This document shows positions 31,848 through 43,486 of a DNA stretch of 64,000 nucleotides, one piece after another (within the stretch, counting starts at the first letter, position 1; every line of letters starts with the position of its first letter). This DNA comes from Keithomyces neogunnii. Its lineage: Eukaryota; Ascomycota; Sordariomycetes; Hypocreales; Clavicipitaceae. The notes under the pieces are model-generated. The model had not been told where the DNA came from, did no database searches, and was given only the letters and a program-made list of their open reading frames with translations. The stretch spans positions 687,001-751,000 of the forward strand of contig JAIOWQ010000003.1 of assembly GCA_020975405.1 (NCBI GenBank), read 5' to 3'. A program made the translations under genes and the position numbers.

Positions 31848-34715
31848 GGCAAATATGCCAGCCACAGCCATGAACTCGAGTTGGGTCAGCGGGAGCCGCT
31901 ATACAGGAACGGCGGCCATGAAGAAGTATTCGTGGAATATCGGTTGCCGCCAGTTAGGTTGGTCGTGATACTGCTTGGTGAGGAGTACTACTGAGATGCC
32001 AGGAGTGAGGCTTGAATCGAGTATTGTTTTGTGGCCTTCATGTTTGCCAGACCTCAATTACCAGCGTAGGACAATGTTTTGCCCAGAGTTATCCGTCTTG
32101 TTCATCTGATACATTACCGTTACATCTGTTTTCTTTTCCCTTTTGGGTTGCATACTTGGCTCCCTTGCCGCCAGGTTATACTTATTTTCCATTGTGCTCG
32201 ACCGTGTAAATGGCAAGAGACGGCACACCAAGCTCTACGACTAGATCGCAAATTCTTGCCATTGAGACATGAACATGATGAGAGCCTTTGGTGCCATATC
32301 GTCTTATCCACACGGTCAAGACTAGATGCCCAGTAACTAGGTGAGTGTGGCATGCTATTCCAGGCTGAGACATGCCAGAAAATCTCATGCTGGTGAAATT
32401 GCTCGACTGGTCGCGGTTGACCATTCAGAAACTGCTGTCCTATGACAACCGCATGTTTCACCCCAGTTACAGTAACTTATTAGTCGTGCTGCAGTCTTGC
32501 GCCCTGTCTTGATTCGTTGGCCAAGTGTTCTCAAAACATGGAAGCCAGTAATCGCCATCATCGCCAAACAGAGGCGTCCACACGGGCGGAGTCAAGCTGT
32601 ACTGGCTGAGCTGAAACACACAGCTGCAATTTTCTCTGCGAAACCAATTATATCTAGCCACGCGATATAGGGTTGATAGCCTACGTTAAGTGGCCTATAA
32701 ATCTTCCCGGGCAGACTCGCGTGCGGTAAGCTGATTTGAACACTTTAGACCATACCGTTGATTGCCTTTCTTGGACTGAAAACATTAGTCCTGACTGTCT
32801 TGGAGACAAGATTTATTCAACATGGCCAGTAAATTTATCCAAGGTCCTCTCGCTTTCAAATAGAACTGATGATATACTTGCCACAGCAACCGATCAAATT
32901 AACCAACTCGCCAGTACTCGTGCCCTAGCAATTTTGACATGTCGAAAGCCCTGTATTTCCTGTCGAAAGCGGGCCGTGCGAATATGAACTTGACATGTGC
33001 ATCTCATTTCTTTGAAAGAATTGTGCTGGAAGAAGAAGCTACAGGCCAAAGCGGCATGTCATAAGTACTTGCCAACCGCGTACTGATTGATACAGGTTGT
33101 TGATTCGCACCAGTGCGTACATGTACATGTCAATATACAGACGGGACCCGGGAGGTGGCGAGGCAGATCTGGCCAGCAGCCGCACATTGCTGGAGGACCC
33201 TTACATACCGTGCATGTATCGATACGTAAGTTGGCCAGTGCGCTGGAGTACAAGACCCCTCCGGCTCACCCAACCTCGTTTGGCAGCCAACCTTAACAAC
33301 AAAGCCCCTCGACACTATCTGTGAATATCAGCGTCTGCTACATCCTCAAGATACTCACACTCAATGTCGGATCTGTTCGAGACGCAGGATGAGGTTACCT
33401 AAAACAAATATGATGAATATGCGCGGAGCCTTGTGAAGAGCTCCGTGACACCGCTGGCTTGGCAAGGATTTCACAGCTACACACTACTGTCCGCCTTAGG
33501 CGTCATCGTTCAATTTTAATCCGCAGCTTCGCCTCTTAATGATATAACTATTAAGATTGCTAAAAGCATTCATCGCCACCTGGCCCTAACTACTACCTAC
33601 TATGGTTCTATGCCTAACTTATTAGTCACTATCTAGGTGATAGATGCCCTTCTAGGTGTCGGATTTCTCTTCATAGTTAGCAGCCTTATACTAGCTAAGC
33701 AAGATGTTATAATAACCGATATGGCTAAGTAGGTTGCTAGCACTGGCGTTACACTCTCTACCTAATAGATCCTAATCCCATTTAAGATTCTATACGTGTA
33801 CAGTGCAAACGGGCTCCGCGTCATGTCCACAACTTGTTGGTTCGAGACTCCAACGGCCGTGAAATGTCACTTACAATCTGTCCAACCGTGCAACTCACCG
33901 AAACACGACATGAGGAATGAGACGCCTACCCCGAGGCAAGCTTCCGCTCTGGGTCGGCCCTTGGTAAATGTGTCAGCAGACGGTGGTGAAGCCAAAACAG
34001 TTGATCGCTGCTCCGGTGGAATATGCACATAATTATTCAACGGCTCACTCAGTTATCTAGCATCCATACCACGGCATTGAATGCTACGGCCAACGGCAAA
34101 ATACTTCAGTTGACGGCCAAAAGTATTCAAGCCAAGTTGGTGCAGTAGAGCAGCCTGGACAGCGCTCCTAGATTTTCTACATCAGTAAACATCGGCATCG
34201 GTTGCATAAACATGGGAACTTATACTCCGAGACTGGCAGTGTTAACACTGCCAGAAACTTGTGGACTTGTTTGGCTAACCCTAGCAGCCAAGCCTGAGGT
34301 TAGGGGTTGAATTGCGAGTTCTTTTGGGAGGTTGACAGCAATGTCTGAACCAAGACTGGCCCAAGCATGCCGTCAACCAAAAGCTAATGTCTCAGCGGTG
34401 GATTTGTTCTCGTTCATGTGAGCCCCTCCCATAGGACACAGTAATAAAATACAAGTTGAGTAATCATTCGTGAAAGAAATCAGCGGGTTGTCTAGCTGAC
34501 TCTGCACCTAGAAGCTAATAAGGCTTATTAGCAGTTTGTGTTGTCTGCTAAAGTCGAGACGTTTGACGCCAAGACCAAGTCCCCAAAATGCCAAGTGCAA
34601 ACGGCCCGTATTCACCTAGGACTCCCAAGAAGGGCATCCTAGACGTTATAGTACACGGTCCGCTTCGGTGTTTCATTCAGGGGTACGTCCCAAATCGTAC
34701 AAATATGCAAAGACA
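31848..34715. other. Gene-poor interval with an AT-rich, RIP-like block
   Basis: No supportable gene in about 2.9 kb. The stretch from about 33480 to 33790 is rich in TA-containing tetramers such as CTAG, TTAG and CTAA, contains stops in every frame and has very different composition from its neighbours. This looks like transposon DNA mutated by repeat-induced point mutation. No intact terminal repeats or transposase were recognised. Confidence 0.55.
34233..34254. repeat. Perfect 22-bp palindrome
   Basis: The arm CTGGCAGTGTT is followed directly by its exact reverse complement, with no spacer. It may be a dimeric protein-binding site, a hairpin, or the fused ends of a small inverted-repeat element. 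Confidence 0.85.
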
Positions 34716-36110
34716 TTATAGTGCATTGAGAGGTTTCATTCCAGTGACGAAAGCTCTGTCCTATGTCAGTCAGCCTGCTCCTCTACCCAGAGCAGTGTGT
34801 GTGTGCTTACGTGTATGTGTAAAGATGTATCCTGTTAGTTTTCAACTCGTTTCGAACCATTGCAAACAAAACCTGTGCCTCATCATTGGACCATCCACCC
34901 ATTCTAGTGAAAAGTGCGAGGCTGTAGGATTCAAGAGCCATGTCGAGGAATTGAGCCCGGAACCATCGACCAACCTCTTTGAGTGCAGGGTCTTTCGGCC
35001 AGGTTCCAAGGGGCACAGTCTTTTGGATATAGGCAACATCAGCAAAGCCTGCATGCTTCATCATGTCAGGGAGCTGTGGAGCAATGTCAAACCCCAGAGG
35101 TGCTGCGAGCCGTCTGAATTCCGCCAGCCACTTGTATGTGGCAGTGTCTTCGGTCAGAGAGCCATCATCGCAGAAAAAGTCGGCTCGTCCTTCAGATATT
35201 TCAACTTTTCCACCTGGTTTCAGGTGAGCAAAGCATTGTCTCAGAAGTGTCGGCCAATCCCGTATGGCTCCTGCTAGAGTTCTTGCATGAATAAAGTCAA
35301 AGTGGTTGAGAGGGAAAGTCCACACCAACGTAGCATCGTCTATTTCAAATTGAACATTCGGGGGAACCCTGATGACCCGTTAGTAGACGGGCTGCCAAAA
35401 ATTCACAGCGTATGCAAACAGAATTTACAGACCACTCTGTCTGAATAGGACTTAAGTCTGTGCCTATAACTTGGGCGGATGGATACAAGTCTCCCATTTC
35501 AATTGCCTAATAGGGACTTTTGTCAGTAGACTTTCTGAAAAGTTGATTTCCCGTCATGGTGCGTGCGTAGAAAAGGAATAGTACATCTGCTTACCCACAT
35601 GCCTGTTCCAGTTCCAATGTCTAAAATTTCCTGGGGATTGTCCAACTTTGTCACACACAGCTCTCCGTTTAAGGTCAATGCAAAGACGTGGTGTGTCATG
35701 TCCAAACGGTCTTGTTCCATCTCGTCATTCGGGAGGAGATACTGTCCAGCCTTATAGGCATGGTATCGCCTGCCATTCTCATACGTGTATTCGAACAGGG
35801 ACGAACGCAAACTCGTGGTTTGCGATGCTGTGTCTGAATAGTCGGAATGTGCATCATTGAGATCCTCGTCCGACTATGTAGGCAAGGATGTTAGCTACAG
35901 GTCCAGGACAATGACCAACCCGCGTCTTCACTGTTCAGCTAGAACAGAACCGAAGAAATCCTCCATGAGCGAGGTGGACATCAATGCGTATACCTCTGCG
36001 GCTACTTGTGTTGGGGGATTGGTTTCGGCGGCCAGCAAGGCAGGCAGCTCGTCCGCCTGAGACATGTCTGGTAATTCGGGTTCCCTTGTCGTCGGTGAGT
36101 CTGTAGCCAC
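34716..36110 (-). CDS. LaeA-like SAM-dependent methyltransferase
   Basis: Class I methyltransferase of 355 residues, related to the LaeA/Llm group that influences secondary metabolism. Five exons: 36110-35994, 35873-35595, 35506-35433, 35368-34811 and 34755-34716; introns of 120, 88, 64 and 55 nt, all in phase. The N-terminal 70 residues are acidic and Ser/Thr-rich (SDEDLNDAHSDYSDT). The core has LFEYTYENGRRYHAYK, typical of the group, SAM motif I EILDIGTGTGMWAIEMG, the acidic loop VIGTDLSPIQTEWVPPN, FDFIHAR, and LKPGGKVEISE. The final short exon adds AFVTGMKPLNAL, matching the family's VYGxKP-like end; without that splice the frame ends in HLYTYT. It is head-to-head with the P450 gene about 1.3 kb away, which suggests a small metabolic unit. 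Substrate unknown. Confidence 0.9.
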
Positions 36111-37420
36111 ACTTCTTCAAGGCTTTGGGGAGCGACCCTTGATCCAGACTGGATAGGCGCTGAACCAAGATGAATCTTGTATGGAGGCTTGAGATGGTTG
36201 AACACGATAAGGCATCCAACAAAGCCGTTGCGCCAGCACAATCCCTTAGAGTCGGAGGTAGCCGCGTAGAGAGATTGAACCGTACAAGTATTGCGCCCAA
36301 TACGGTGGGAAGCAATCGATGCGCTGGAGATTTGTGGGGGCAACTGGAACTCAATAGTGAAATAACTCAAGCGACCTACGCGACGCTTTCTGATGGTGCC
36401 AACTCGGGGCTGAATGTACTCGCGTCTGGATGATGCGATGTGCGATTGAAACAATAGGCTGAGTCTGATTTGTAAAGTGAGAGCAGGGGCGGCGGAACGT
36501 CGAGTGTTAGGCTAAATCGATGGCATCGATGCATGGTGCCGCTGATGGTGAATTTGGGTTAATAGCAGAACTGTCAGGTGAGTAGGCTGGTGACGACTGG
36601 AATCCAGTGCAAGCAAGGAGGGAGGCCAAGATAGGATGGGCCTTGGAAACTTGAGGAAGGACCAGACATCAAGCTTGGCAACAGGAGTCAAGTTGCAGGA
36701 CCAGGAAGGAGCGAAAGGACACCAACTGAGACCACTTTGGAGTTTGCCCTGGATTGATGACCGCTCCTGATAAATTGGCAATTGCTCATCGCATTAACAA
36801 TTTGATCGCTTGTCCCTACTTGCCCTGTAGTCGCTCATAGCCAGACTCAAAGCCAATGACAAGTTTGATTTATTGAACAGTTGGTGGACAATAAACGCGA
36901 TGCTCATGAATTTGACCACCGGTGCAAAGAGCGAATTACGCAACATCCCAGCAAGAACCAAAGTCTTGATGAACCCGCCTGTGAGCTGGCGGGTGAATGA
37001 CAGTCCGCGCATGCAGGGTTGGCATTATGCGTTCAACGGAACATCCTAGCATTATTTATGCAACTGCCTGTACAACAGGTCGTCATGCATTAGGCTCCCA
37101 CTTGCCAAGTGTCTACGTGCAGCACACCCTGTCAAAGAACAGGCCACTTGATGTGATGATGGAGACCAAGAGCACAAACTCAGAATCCTGCAGCTCAACC
37201 AGACCAGGATTGACACACCGCCATAATCAGTTGTCGGCCAGGACCACAGCGCAGCACCGTGGAGGGGGGGGGGGGGGGGGGGAGTTCGTCAGAAGAGCCA
37301 TTTGGTACCTGCTGTGGAACAGGCGATTCGACATTCTTTTGTCTTGGATGTGCAGACTCGTTACCATTCCGTCGGAGTTTAGTGTGACATTCGTCGCTGC
37401 ATTGGCGACGTCAACATACA
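36111..37420. other. Divergent intergenic region between methyltransferase and P450
   Basis: No gene supported. It contains a run of 19 G residues at 37264-37282, about 140 nt upstream of the P450 start. It presumably carries both promoters. Confidence 0.5.
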
Positions 37421-39400
37421 ATGTTCACCTGGCAAACGAATTTCTTGTTGCTCGCTGCCGCAGCCGTTAGCTACGTAGGAGCGATCTCGCTGTGGCGATT
37501 GTTCCTCTGTCCCCTGGCCAAGTTTCCTGGGCCCAAGTGGGCAGCTCTCTCGCTCTGGGCCGAGTTCTACTATGACGTTGTTTGTCGCGGAACCTTTATA
37601 TGGCGGATCGAGGATATGCATCGCAAATATGGTATGTATAGCTGTTCAGTTCTCATGACTCTGCACCTATCAAAGAATGCACCTGGGTGCGCAAGGTCCA
37701 CTCGGCATTTCAGATCGGCACTCCCCCAACATTGAAGCTCCTGGCATGGCGATGCAACCGTTTCATCATCTGTCAAAGTCGCACTAATCAACTCCCGACA
37801 GGCCCGTGCGTCCGAATCAATCCGCACGAAATTCACATCATCGACCCCGAATTCTTTGACGAGCTCTACGTGCATCCCAAACGACTAGACAAGTACAAAT
37901 GGTGGACGAATCTTGCTGGGGCTGACGGAAGCAGCTTCTCCACCATTCCCCATGAACTGCATCGGCTTCGTCGAGGAGCTCTCAATCCCTTCTTCTCAGC
38001 GCGCTCCGTTTGCAAACTCGAGCCATTGATCAGATTAAAGGTGGAAAAGCTGTGCTCCCGACTGAATGCAGCGGCAGAGGCAGGAGAGGTGGTGCGGCTC
38101 GACGCCGCATTCATGGCCCTGACAATGGACGTAATCTGCGACTACAGCTTTGCCCTCGATCCCAAGTACCTTGACGAAGCCGACTTCAAGCTTGAGTGGA
38201 AACAGACCATCATCACCGCATTTGAAGGAGGCGCACTTGGCCGACAGTTCCCATGGCTGCTGCCACTGATGAAACGCCTCCCTATTCCACTGGTAACGGT
38301 GTTGAACCCGCCGCTAGGTTTCATACTCCGGTGGCAGGCAGGCGTAGAAGAGCGTGTCAAGCCGATCTTGGAAAGACGAGACGACATATCCAGGTCAAGT
38401 AATGCCGAAGCGTCCCCCAGAACCATATTCCACACTCTGCGTGATAGCGAGTTGCCCGAGAGTGAAAAGACTCTGGAGAGACTGTGCGATGAAGGGCAGA
38501 TTCTGACTGGCGCCGGGTCAGAAACAACGGCACAAACATTGGCGCGGCTGTTCTTCTACCTGCGGCACAAGCCAAGCGTGTTGGTGAGGCTGCGCGAGGA
38601 ACTACAGCAATCTATTCCCACTACTTCCCCCGTTCCATCGTGGGTTGAATTGCAGCAGCTCCCATATTTGGTGCGTCCTGATCCGTGGTCGTAGCCGTGT
38701 AGCCATGACTAAAACGCATTCTCGCCACAGACTGCCGTGATTAAAGAAGCCCTGCGCCTTTCATACGGGGTAACCACTCGACTGCCTCGCGTGGCTCGAG
38801 AAGACATCAAGTACAAAGGATACACGATTCCGGCCGGCGTAAGTGCTCCATGCCTGTTGATCATATGCCAAAGAGTGTGCTTTCTGTGCTTGCTAATCCC
38901 CAATCGGAATAGACCCCAGTGTCTCAAACACCGTACTTTATTTTAATGCACCCATCTGTATTCCCCGAACCCCAAGAGTTCAGACCCGAGCGTTGGTTGG
39001 AGTCGGGGAACAAAGATAACAGGTTAGACCGATATCTCGTCAGCTTTGGGAAAGGCAGTAGGCAATGTTTGGGTATCAAGTAAGTCCAAGCTCGTTGGAG
39101 CCACACTCCTCATTTCTTCGGAATATGAGTTGGGGCGTCCGAGGTCCGGGAAACATGAAACAGGGCTTTAAAGACGGTATTACTATGCCAACTGCGCAAA
39201 CTCTGTTAACGATTTTCCCCTGCAGCCTTGCCCACGCGGAACTTTACCTAACAACCGCCATGGTTATTCGCCAATTTGACTGGGACCTCTATGAAACGAC
39301 GCTGGACGATGTTGTTTGCAAAAGAGACTTTTTTGTAGCCGTTGCCAGTTTGGACAGCAAAGGTGTTCGGGCTACGTTTACGAGAAGTGGTAAATCGTGA
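37421..39400 (+). CDS. Cytochrome P450 monooxygenase (secondary-metabolism type)
   Basis: Haem-thiolate monooxygenase of 509 residues with an N-terminal membrane anchor (FLLLAAAAVSYVGAISLW) followed by the Pro-rich hinge CPLAKFPGPKW. Five exons: 37421-37631, 37802-38670, 38731-38838, 38913-39079 and 39226-39400; introns of 170, 60, 74 and 146 nt. Motifs: I-helix LTGAGSETTAQTL, with Glu where many P450s have Asp; the ExxR motif EALRLS; FRPERW; haem loop FGKGSRQCLGI. The set resembles the fungal families around trichodiene oxygenase and benzoate-like enzymes (FYDVVCRG, MHRKYGPCVRINPHEIHI). All splice phases close without stops, so the gene looks functional. Its LaeA-like neighbour hints at a small biosynthetic pair, but no core synthase is adjacent. 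Confidence 0.92.
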
Positions 39401-40030
39401 TGATGCCAACGACAACGATTGATTTTCTCATGATTTTGTTACGTATACTTGCTTGCACCCACAACCTCGGCCACAAGGCGCAAAGGCTCGACCCAGAAGT
39501 AGCAGATACTTGAGTTTATTTTGTTCATTGAATAGCGGTTTCAGCGTCAATGCCAGGTGATTTCAACCAGAAGGTCCAACTCTACTTTTGACACATGGCT
39601 GATGCCTGATTTGTGTCACGCGAAAGAGTCTGGTGTAGGCACAGTGCAGTTATGCCCCCGGAGATTTGATAAACAGTACTCTGCGCACATGAGGCGCAGT
39701 GCTTCGTAAGTCGAGCCCTCGTAACTGAATTCCCTCTTTAGGGCGACTCAAAACCCAAAGTGCATGTTCTTGATATGTTATAAATGATGTGCGCGTGAAT
39801 TGCGTCACAGATGTTACAGCACTTACACCCGATGAGAGGTCAAGTCTGGGGTGTAGTACAGCAAAGAAGTCGGGAAAGGGAACATCGGACCAGGCGTTTG
39901 AGGCCCTGAAGATAAATTTCTATTGTGCAAGGTACAAACCAACAGTAGTCGATGAAATAACAGACAAGTTGCTCTATTTTCATGTAATCTGCGCACAAAA
40001 TCATTCGTTGTGGCATTTAGCTCATGCCAC

Positions 40031-40656
40031 CTAACAAGCTTTTACTAGTCTGTTCTTTAAAAGATTATAGACGGGCTGCAATGAAGCTGCGACGTGTTTT
40101 GCGGAAGCATCTTCAGACCCAATCAGAGATTTACCAGCTGTCATAGGGAGTCGCTCATCTGCTATTGCTTCAAGGTACGGCATTGCCCGGGCGAGATGTC
40201 CGGCTCTAAAAGTCTGGCTCCGCAAGTACAGTTAGCCAAACCGCTGTCCTCTTTTGATGACGACGAAGAGTTTCTCACTCGTATTGATTTTATAAGAAGC
40301 GAAATTTCAGCTTCGATCCGCTCGTCGTCGTCATTGTTGCCAGGACGCCCTCGAAACGAACACCTTCTTAATTCCCAGCAAAGCTGCCTCTGGCTAGCGG
40401 GAACATATCTCTCCATCTCCTGAGGCGGCATGAAGGGCTCGAGATCAAGAAAAGCATCCAATGCCAGAAAAAGCAGCAAATGGCTCCCCGATGCGCCATT
40501 ATATTCGATGAGCTCGCCGTCAACCATTCGTCCTGCTCCCCACCCATGGAACCCTTTTACATGGCTTAACCAAAACGTGCGGGATATGATTTTGTCGTTA
40601 AGCATTGCGAAAAATGTTTGTAAGGCAAGTAGTTTGTTAGGCCTAAACACACACAC
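40031..40656 (-). pseudogene. Truncated PrnB/DUF1864 (indoleamine dioxygenase superfamily)-like gene
   Basis: Only the C-terminal part of a family of about 400-residue fungal proteins is present. The upstream frame (40656 downward) has RTFWLSHVKGFHGWG, IEYNGASGSHLLLFLALDAF and YVPASQRQLCWELRRCSFR. The C-terminal end, AGHLARAMPYLEAIADERLPMTAGKS, lies in a different frame nearer 40031, so a short intron or a frameshift separates them. The expected N-terminal roughly 250 residues are missing; directly upstream (40740-41170) the DNA is AT-rich and stop-laden. This suggests truncation by insertion of a mobile element later mutated. Family naming is from pattern memory and moderate. Confidence 0.5.
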
Positions 40657-40739
40657 TAACTAACCGTATGCCCCCAAACGACAGGATCTGTGGTTTCGCA
40701 GTCTCTTGTGACAATCCGTCGTGTATCGTGTATGTCTGA

Positions 40740-41170
40740 GTAGGATTAAATAAACGGGAGCCTCTGGTGGGGATAATCGTCCTTAATGCGGCCATAGTTA
40801 CATAGGTAAGAGCAACCTTTTACTATTATTCCTTACTTAACTTTCCTATTATATTGCTTATCTCTAAATCTATCTTAGGTTCTTAAGTAACTAACTTTAT
40901 AAAACTATACTCTACTAAAATAGATTAAATAGTTAGTCCTTCTCCTTTACTATAATCTTCCTTATAGGACACTAGGTTATGGTTTCTTTTATTCCTCTAT
41001 AACTATCCTATGGTAACCCTATAGTCTAACCATGACTCTAGGTCAGGGTATTATCTTGAAAGTAAATATAATATTAAGGCTATAAATAAGGATTAAATAA
41101 ACGAATATAAAATGCAGGCAAGAACTCCTTTTATTATCTCCTTAGCGGCGTGTTAACTAGCTATGAAAAG
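40740..41170. repeat. AT-rich, RIP-like block
   Basis: A sharply AT-rich stretch dominated by TTA, CTA and TATA tetramers, with stops in all frames, between two normal-composition segments. It lies at the broken 5' side of the truncated PrnB-like gene. It resembles transposon remnants mutated by repeat-induced point mutation; no coding trace survives. Confidence 0.65.
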
Positions 41171-42309
41171 GGCTCCTGCAAATCTTCTGTGTTATGTGTT
41201 GTAGACAAGAAGAAAGCACGCCAACTACCTTTTATACCTATCCCTGCATATTATCTGCGGGTCTGATCCCCTTCCGCCGTCTCACGTACCCGTCACCGCC
41301 TGGTGTGCGCGGTCTCCCTCACACAGTAGTAACTAGGCTGAGATATTTGCCATGTGTCCGAGACAAACCGTCTTGTTGCCCTGGTCGAAACTGATGATGG
41401 CGCTGACTAGATCCGGATAGATCTCGGCCCCCTTTACTTTCTGTTAACTCCTGCCTGCACATATTGGGCTTCTCGTTAATATTTGCCACGTACCATGATT
41501 TCCATGTCGTAGAAAATGCGAGCAAAGTTGTGCTCAGAGTTCTGGATAACCTCGGGCCTCCCCAGGTTTACGGTATATTCAAGTTGGCCTTGCCGATCAA
41601 GGTTATAAGACAGGTTGGACGTGAGGTTCCCACCATCAGAGTCTACACCAAAGCGTTGATGGCCAAGACACATGTACACAGACATGGCGCAGGGCATCGG
41701 ACATCCCCACCTAGCGCTGAGTCGCTGACATGTCATGATATATCGTCATGACTAAGCCAGCGAAATGCACTACTATTCTTCGGAAGAGGAGTCAAAACCG
41801 CGAGCCGTTGGGCTAAAATGCTAACTCATGAAATCGACTCGCCATGCTGCAATGGCTGAGGACGCCACCACATGTCACACAATCTAGTCCACAAAGAAAT
41901 CTGGGACCTCAGCTGCACAGTTTGTCTATTCTCCGAGCTCACAAGAGTCCAAGACTAAGATTGCGATGAAAGATGAAGCACAAGACAGGGGCTTTGAGAA
42001 TTGGCTGTGCAGCCATGTCATCGTCACCAAGAGGCTTAGGTGGCAGCTATGCAGAGACAATCTTTTCCTGCAATGGTCTAGATTTTACAACTGGAAATGA
42101 TTCGCTGATACGAGGTAGACTGCCATAGGAGAAGGATGCTTGTGTTGAGATTGACCCCGTGGCGTCTTCTTAAAGACTCGTACTCTGCAATAAGATGTGC
42201 GGATCTATTCGCGGCACGCGTCCCTTCCAGAACAAGAAGAGGCAGGACTTCAAGGCCTATGCCTATAATAGTCACCCCTGGAACAATTCCAGCCATTGAG
42301 CCGCCCGGA
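41171..42309. other. Intergenic, no gene recognised
   Basis: Open frames up to 95 codons occur on both strands near 41464-41751 but have no recognisable domain, signal peptide or splice partner. Nothing else is supported. Confidence 0.4.
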
Positions 42310-43131
42310 TTAGAAAATTTCGTCGGACAGCGGCTTGAAACCACCGCCACGACCGCTTTCTTCGCTGAGCTCTTCGCTGAGCCTCCCTATTTCCGACTCG
42401 GTTGTGGCCTTGTTTGCACCGACTGTGCTCTTCTCAAAATCCACCAGTGTGACCTTGTCGTCGACGCCAACGATAAAGTTGTACCGATTACAATCTCCAT
42501 GGGATATGCCCAGCCCATGTAGGCGCCTGAGAGCAGAGCAACACATCTGCAAGTCTTGGATGCCTGCAGGCCGGCCTGCCACCTTCTCTAGCAAAAATCC
42601 CATAACTCTGCCCTGCTCATGGATGTGGCCAAGGAACCGGGGCGCGATTCCAGTGCCTTCGAGCAGCGAATAGATTGTCGTTTCGCGCTGAATATACGGA
42701 ATTTCCCAGTCAAAGCGCGCCATCTTGGCAATCATTGTCGCATTTGAATCGTGACGACGGCCCTCCTGAGTAGTCCATTGGCACTCCTGAGTCAGTTGTG
42801 AGAGGCTCTGCACACGCTCCAGTTGCTGGAAGTCAATGGTGTCGGGGTGCCAAAGGTCCGCAACACCCTTGAGCTGCAATCGCGACAAGGACGAGTGCAG
42901 CTCGCCACTGCTGGAATCACGAGATATGTTGGCAGTATTCCAACTGCCATCGTCGTACGGCAGGGGCGGGAGTATATTCACAAAGTTCAAAGGCATGTCG
43001 TCTAGAGACTCGGCGTCCATTGCTCCAGGAGCAATGACGATGTACCTGACGAGCGCGTTTGCAAGGACTCGGAAGTAGCTGTTGGACTTGCCAGATGTGT
43101 CGAAATCCATCGAAAGCATACGAAACGCCAT
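42310..43131 (-). CDS. Protein-kinase-like fold protein (fungal, often mis-named alpha-galactosidase A)
   Basis: Single-exon protein of 273 residues with a kinase-like C-terminal half. Visible motifs are the catalytic-loop equivalent SHGDCNRYNFIV (HxDxxxxN pattern), followed by KVTLVDFE, where Asp-Phe-Glu stands in for the metal-binding DFG. Upstream, IPYIQRETTIYSLL and APRFLGHIHEQGRVMGFLLEKV match the C-helix and hinge region of aminoglycoside-phosphotransferase-like kinases. A canonical N-lobe Gly-rich loop is not evident; a Lys in MIAKMARFDWE could be the ATP-contacting lysine. Such proteins are expanded in filamentous fungi and have no established substrate. The surroundings are pseudogene-rich. 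Confidence 0.72.
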   Translation of the reverse strand: MAFRMLSMDFDTSGKSNSYFRVLANALVRYIVIAPGAMDAESLDDMPLNFVNILPPLPYDDGSWNTANISRDSSSGELHSSLSRLQLKGVADLWHPDTIDFQQLERVQSLSQLTQECQWTTQEGRRHDSNATMIAKMARFDWEIPYIQRETTIYSLLEGTGIAPRFLGHIHEQGRVMGFLLEKVAGRPAGIQDLQMCCSALRRLHGLGISHGDCNRYNFIVGVDDKVTLVDFEKSTVGANKATTESEIGRLSEELSEESGRGGGFKPLSDEIF

Positions 43132-43486
43132 TGTGGAATTGCCGTATACTGAGGCAAGTTGGCGTAGGCGATGTTGGGGAGGCAGTTTCCGATCAATGGT
43201 GGACTGGTTCGTTCAACTGGATGACTGATGGGAAGATTATTGGCGTGAAGCGTTTGTCGTTGTTGTCCGTCTGCCGAAAAAAAAGAAAAAGAAAAAGAAA
43301 AAAAAAGCCCAAGTCAAATCTACACGGACCCTAGATACCTAGGCAATTAAAAACGTTGATTGAACGGTAATGGTTGTGATTGTGTTAAGCTCCTGAGATA
43401 AGCACCTTAAGGAAGGGGGGGTCAACACAACCAAGACCAATGGCGCTTACTGGCTGAGATTGCATTGGGTGTCAGGTGTCACATGC

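Noticed and set aside
37264..37282. Run of 19 G residues as a possible G-quadruplex control element
   Set aside because: Homopolymer runs of this length arise by slippage and are error-prone in assembly; there is no further evidence of function.
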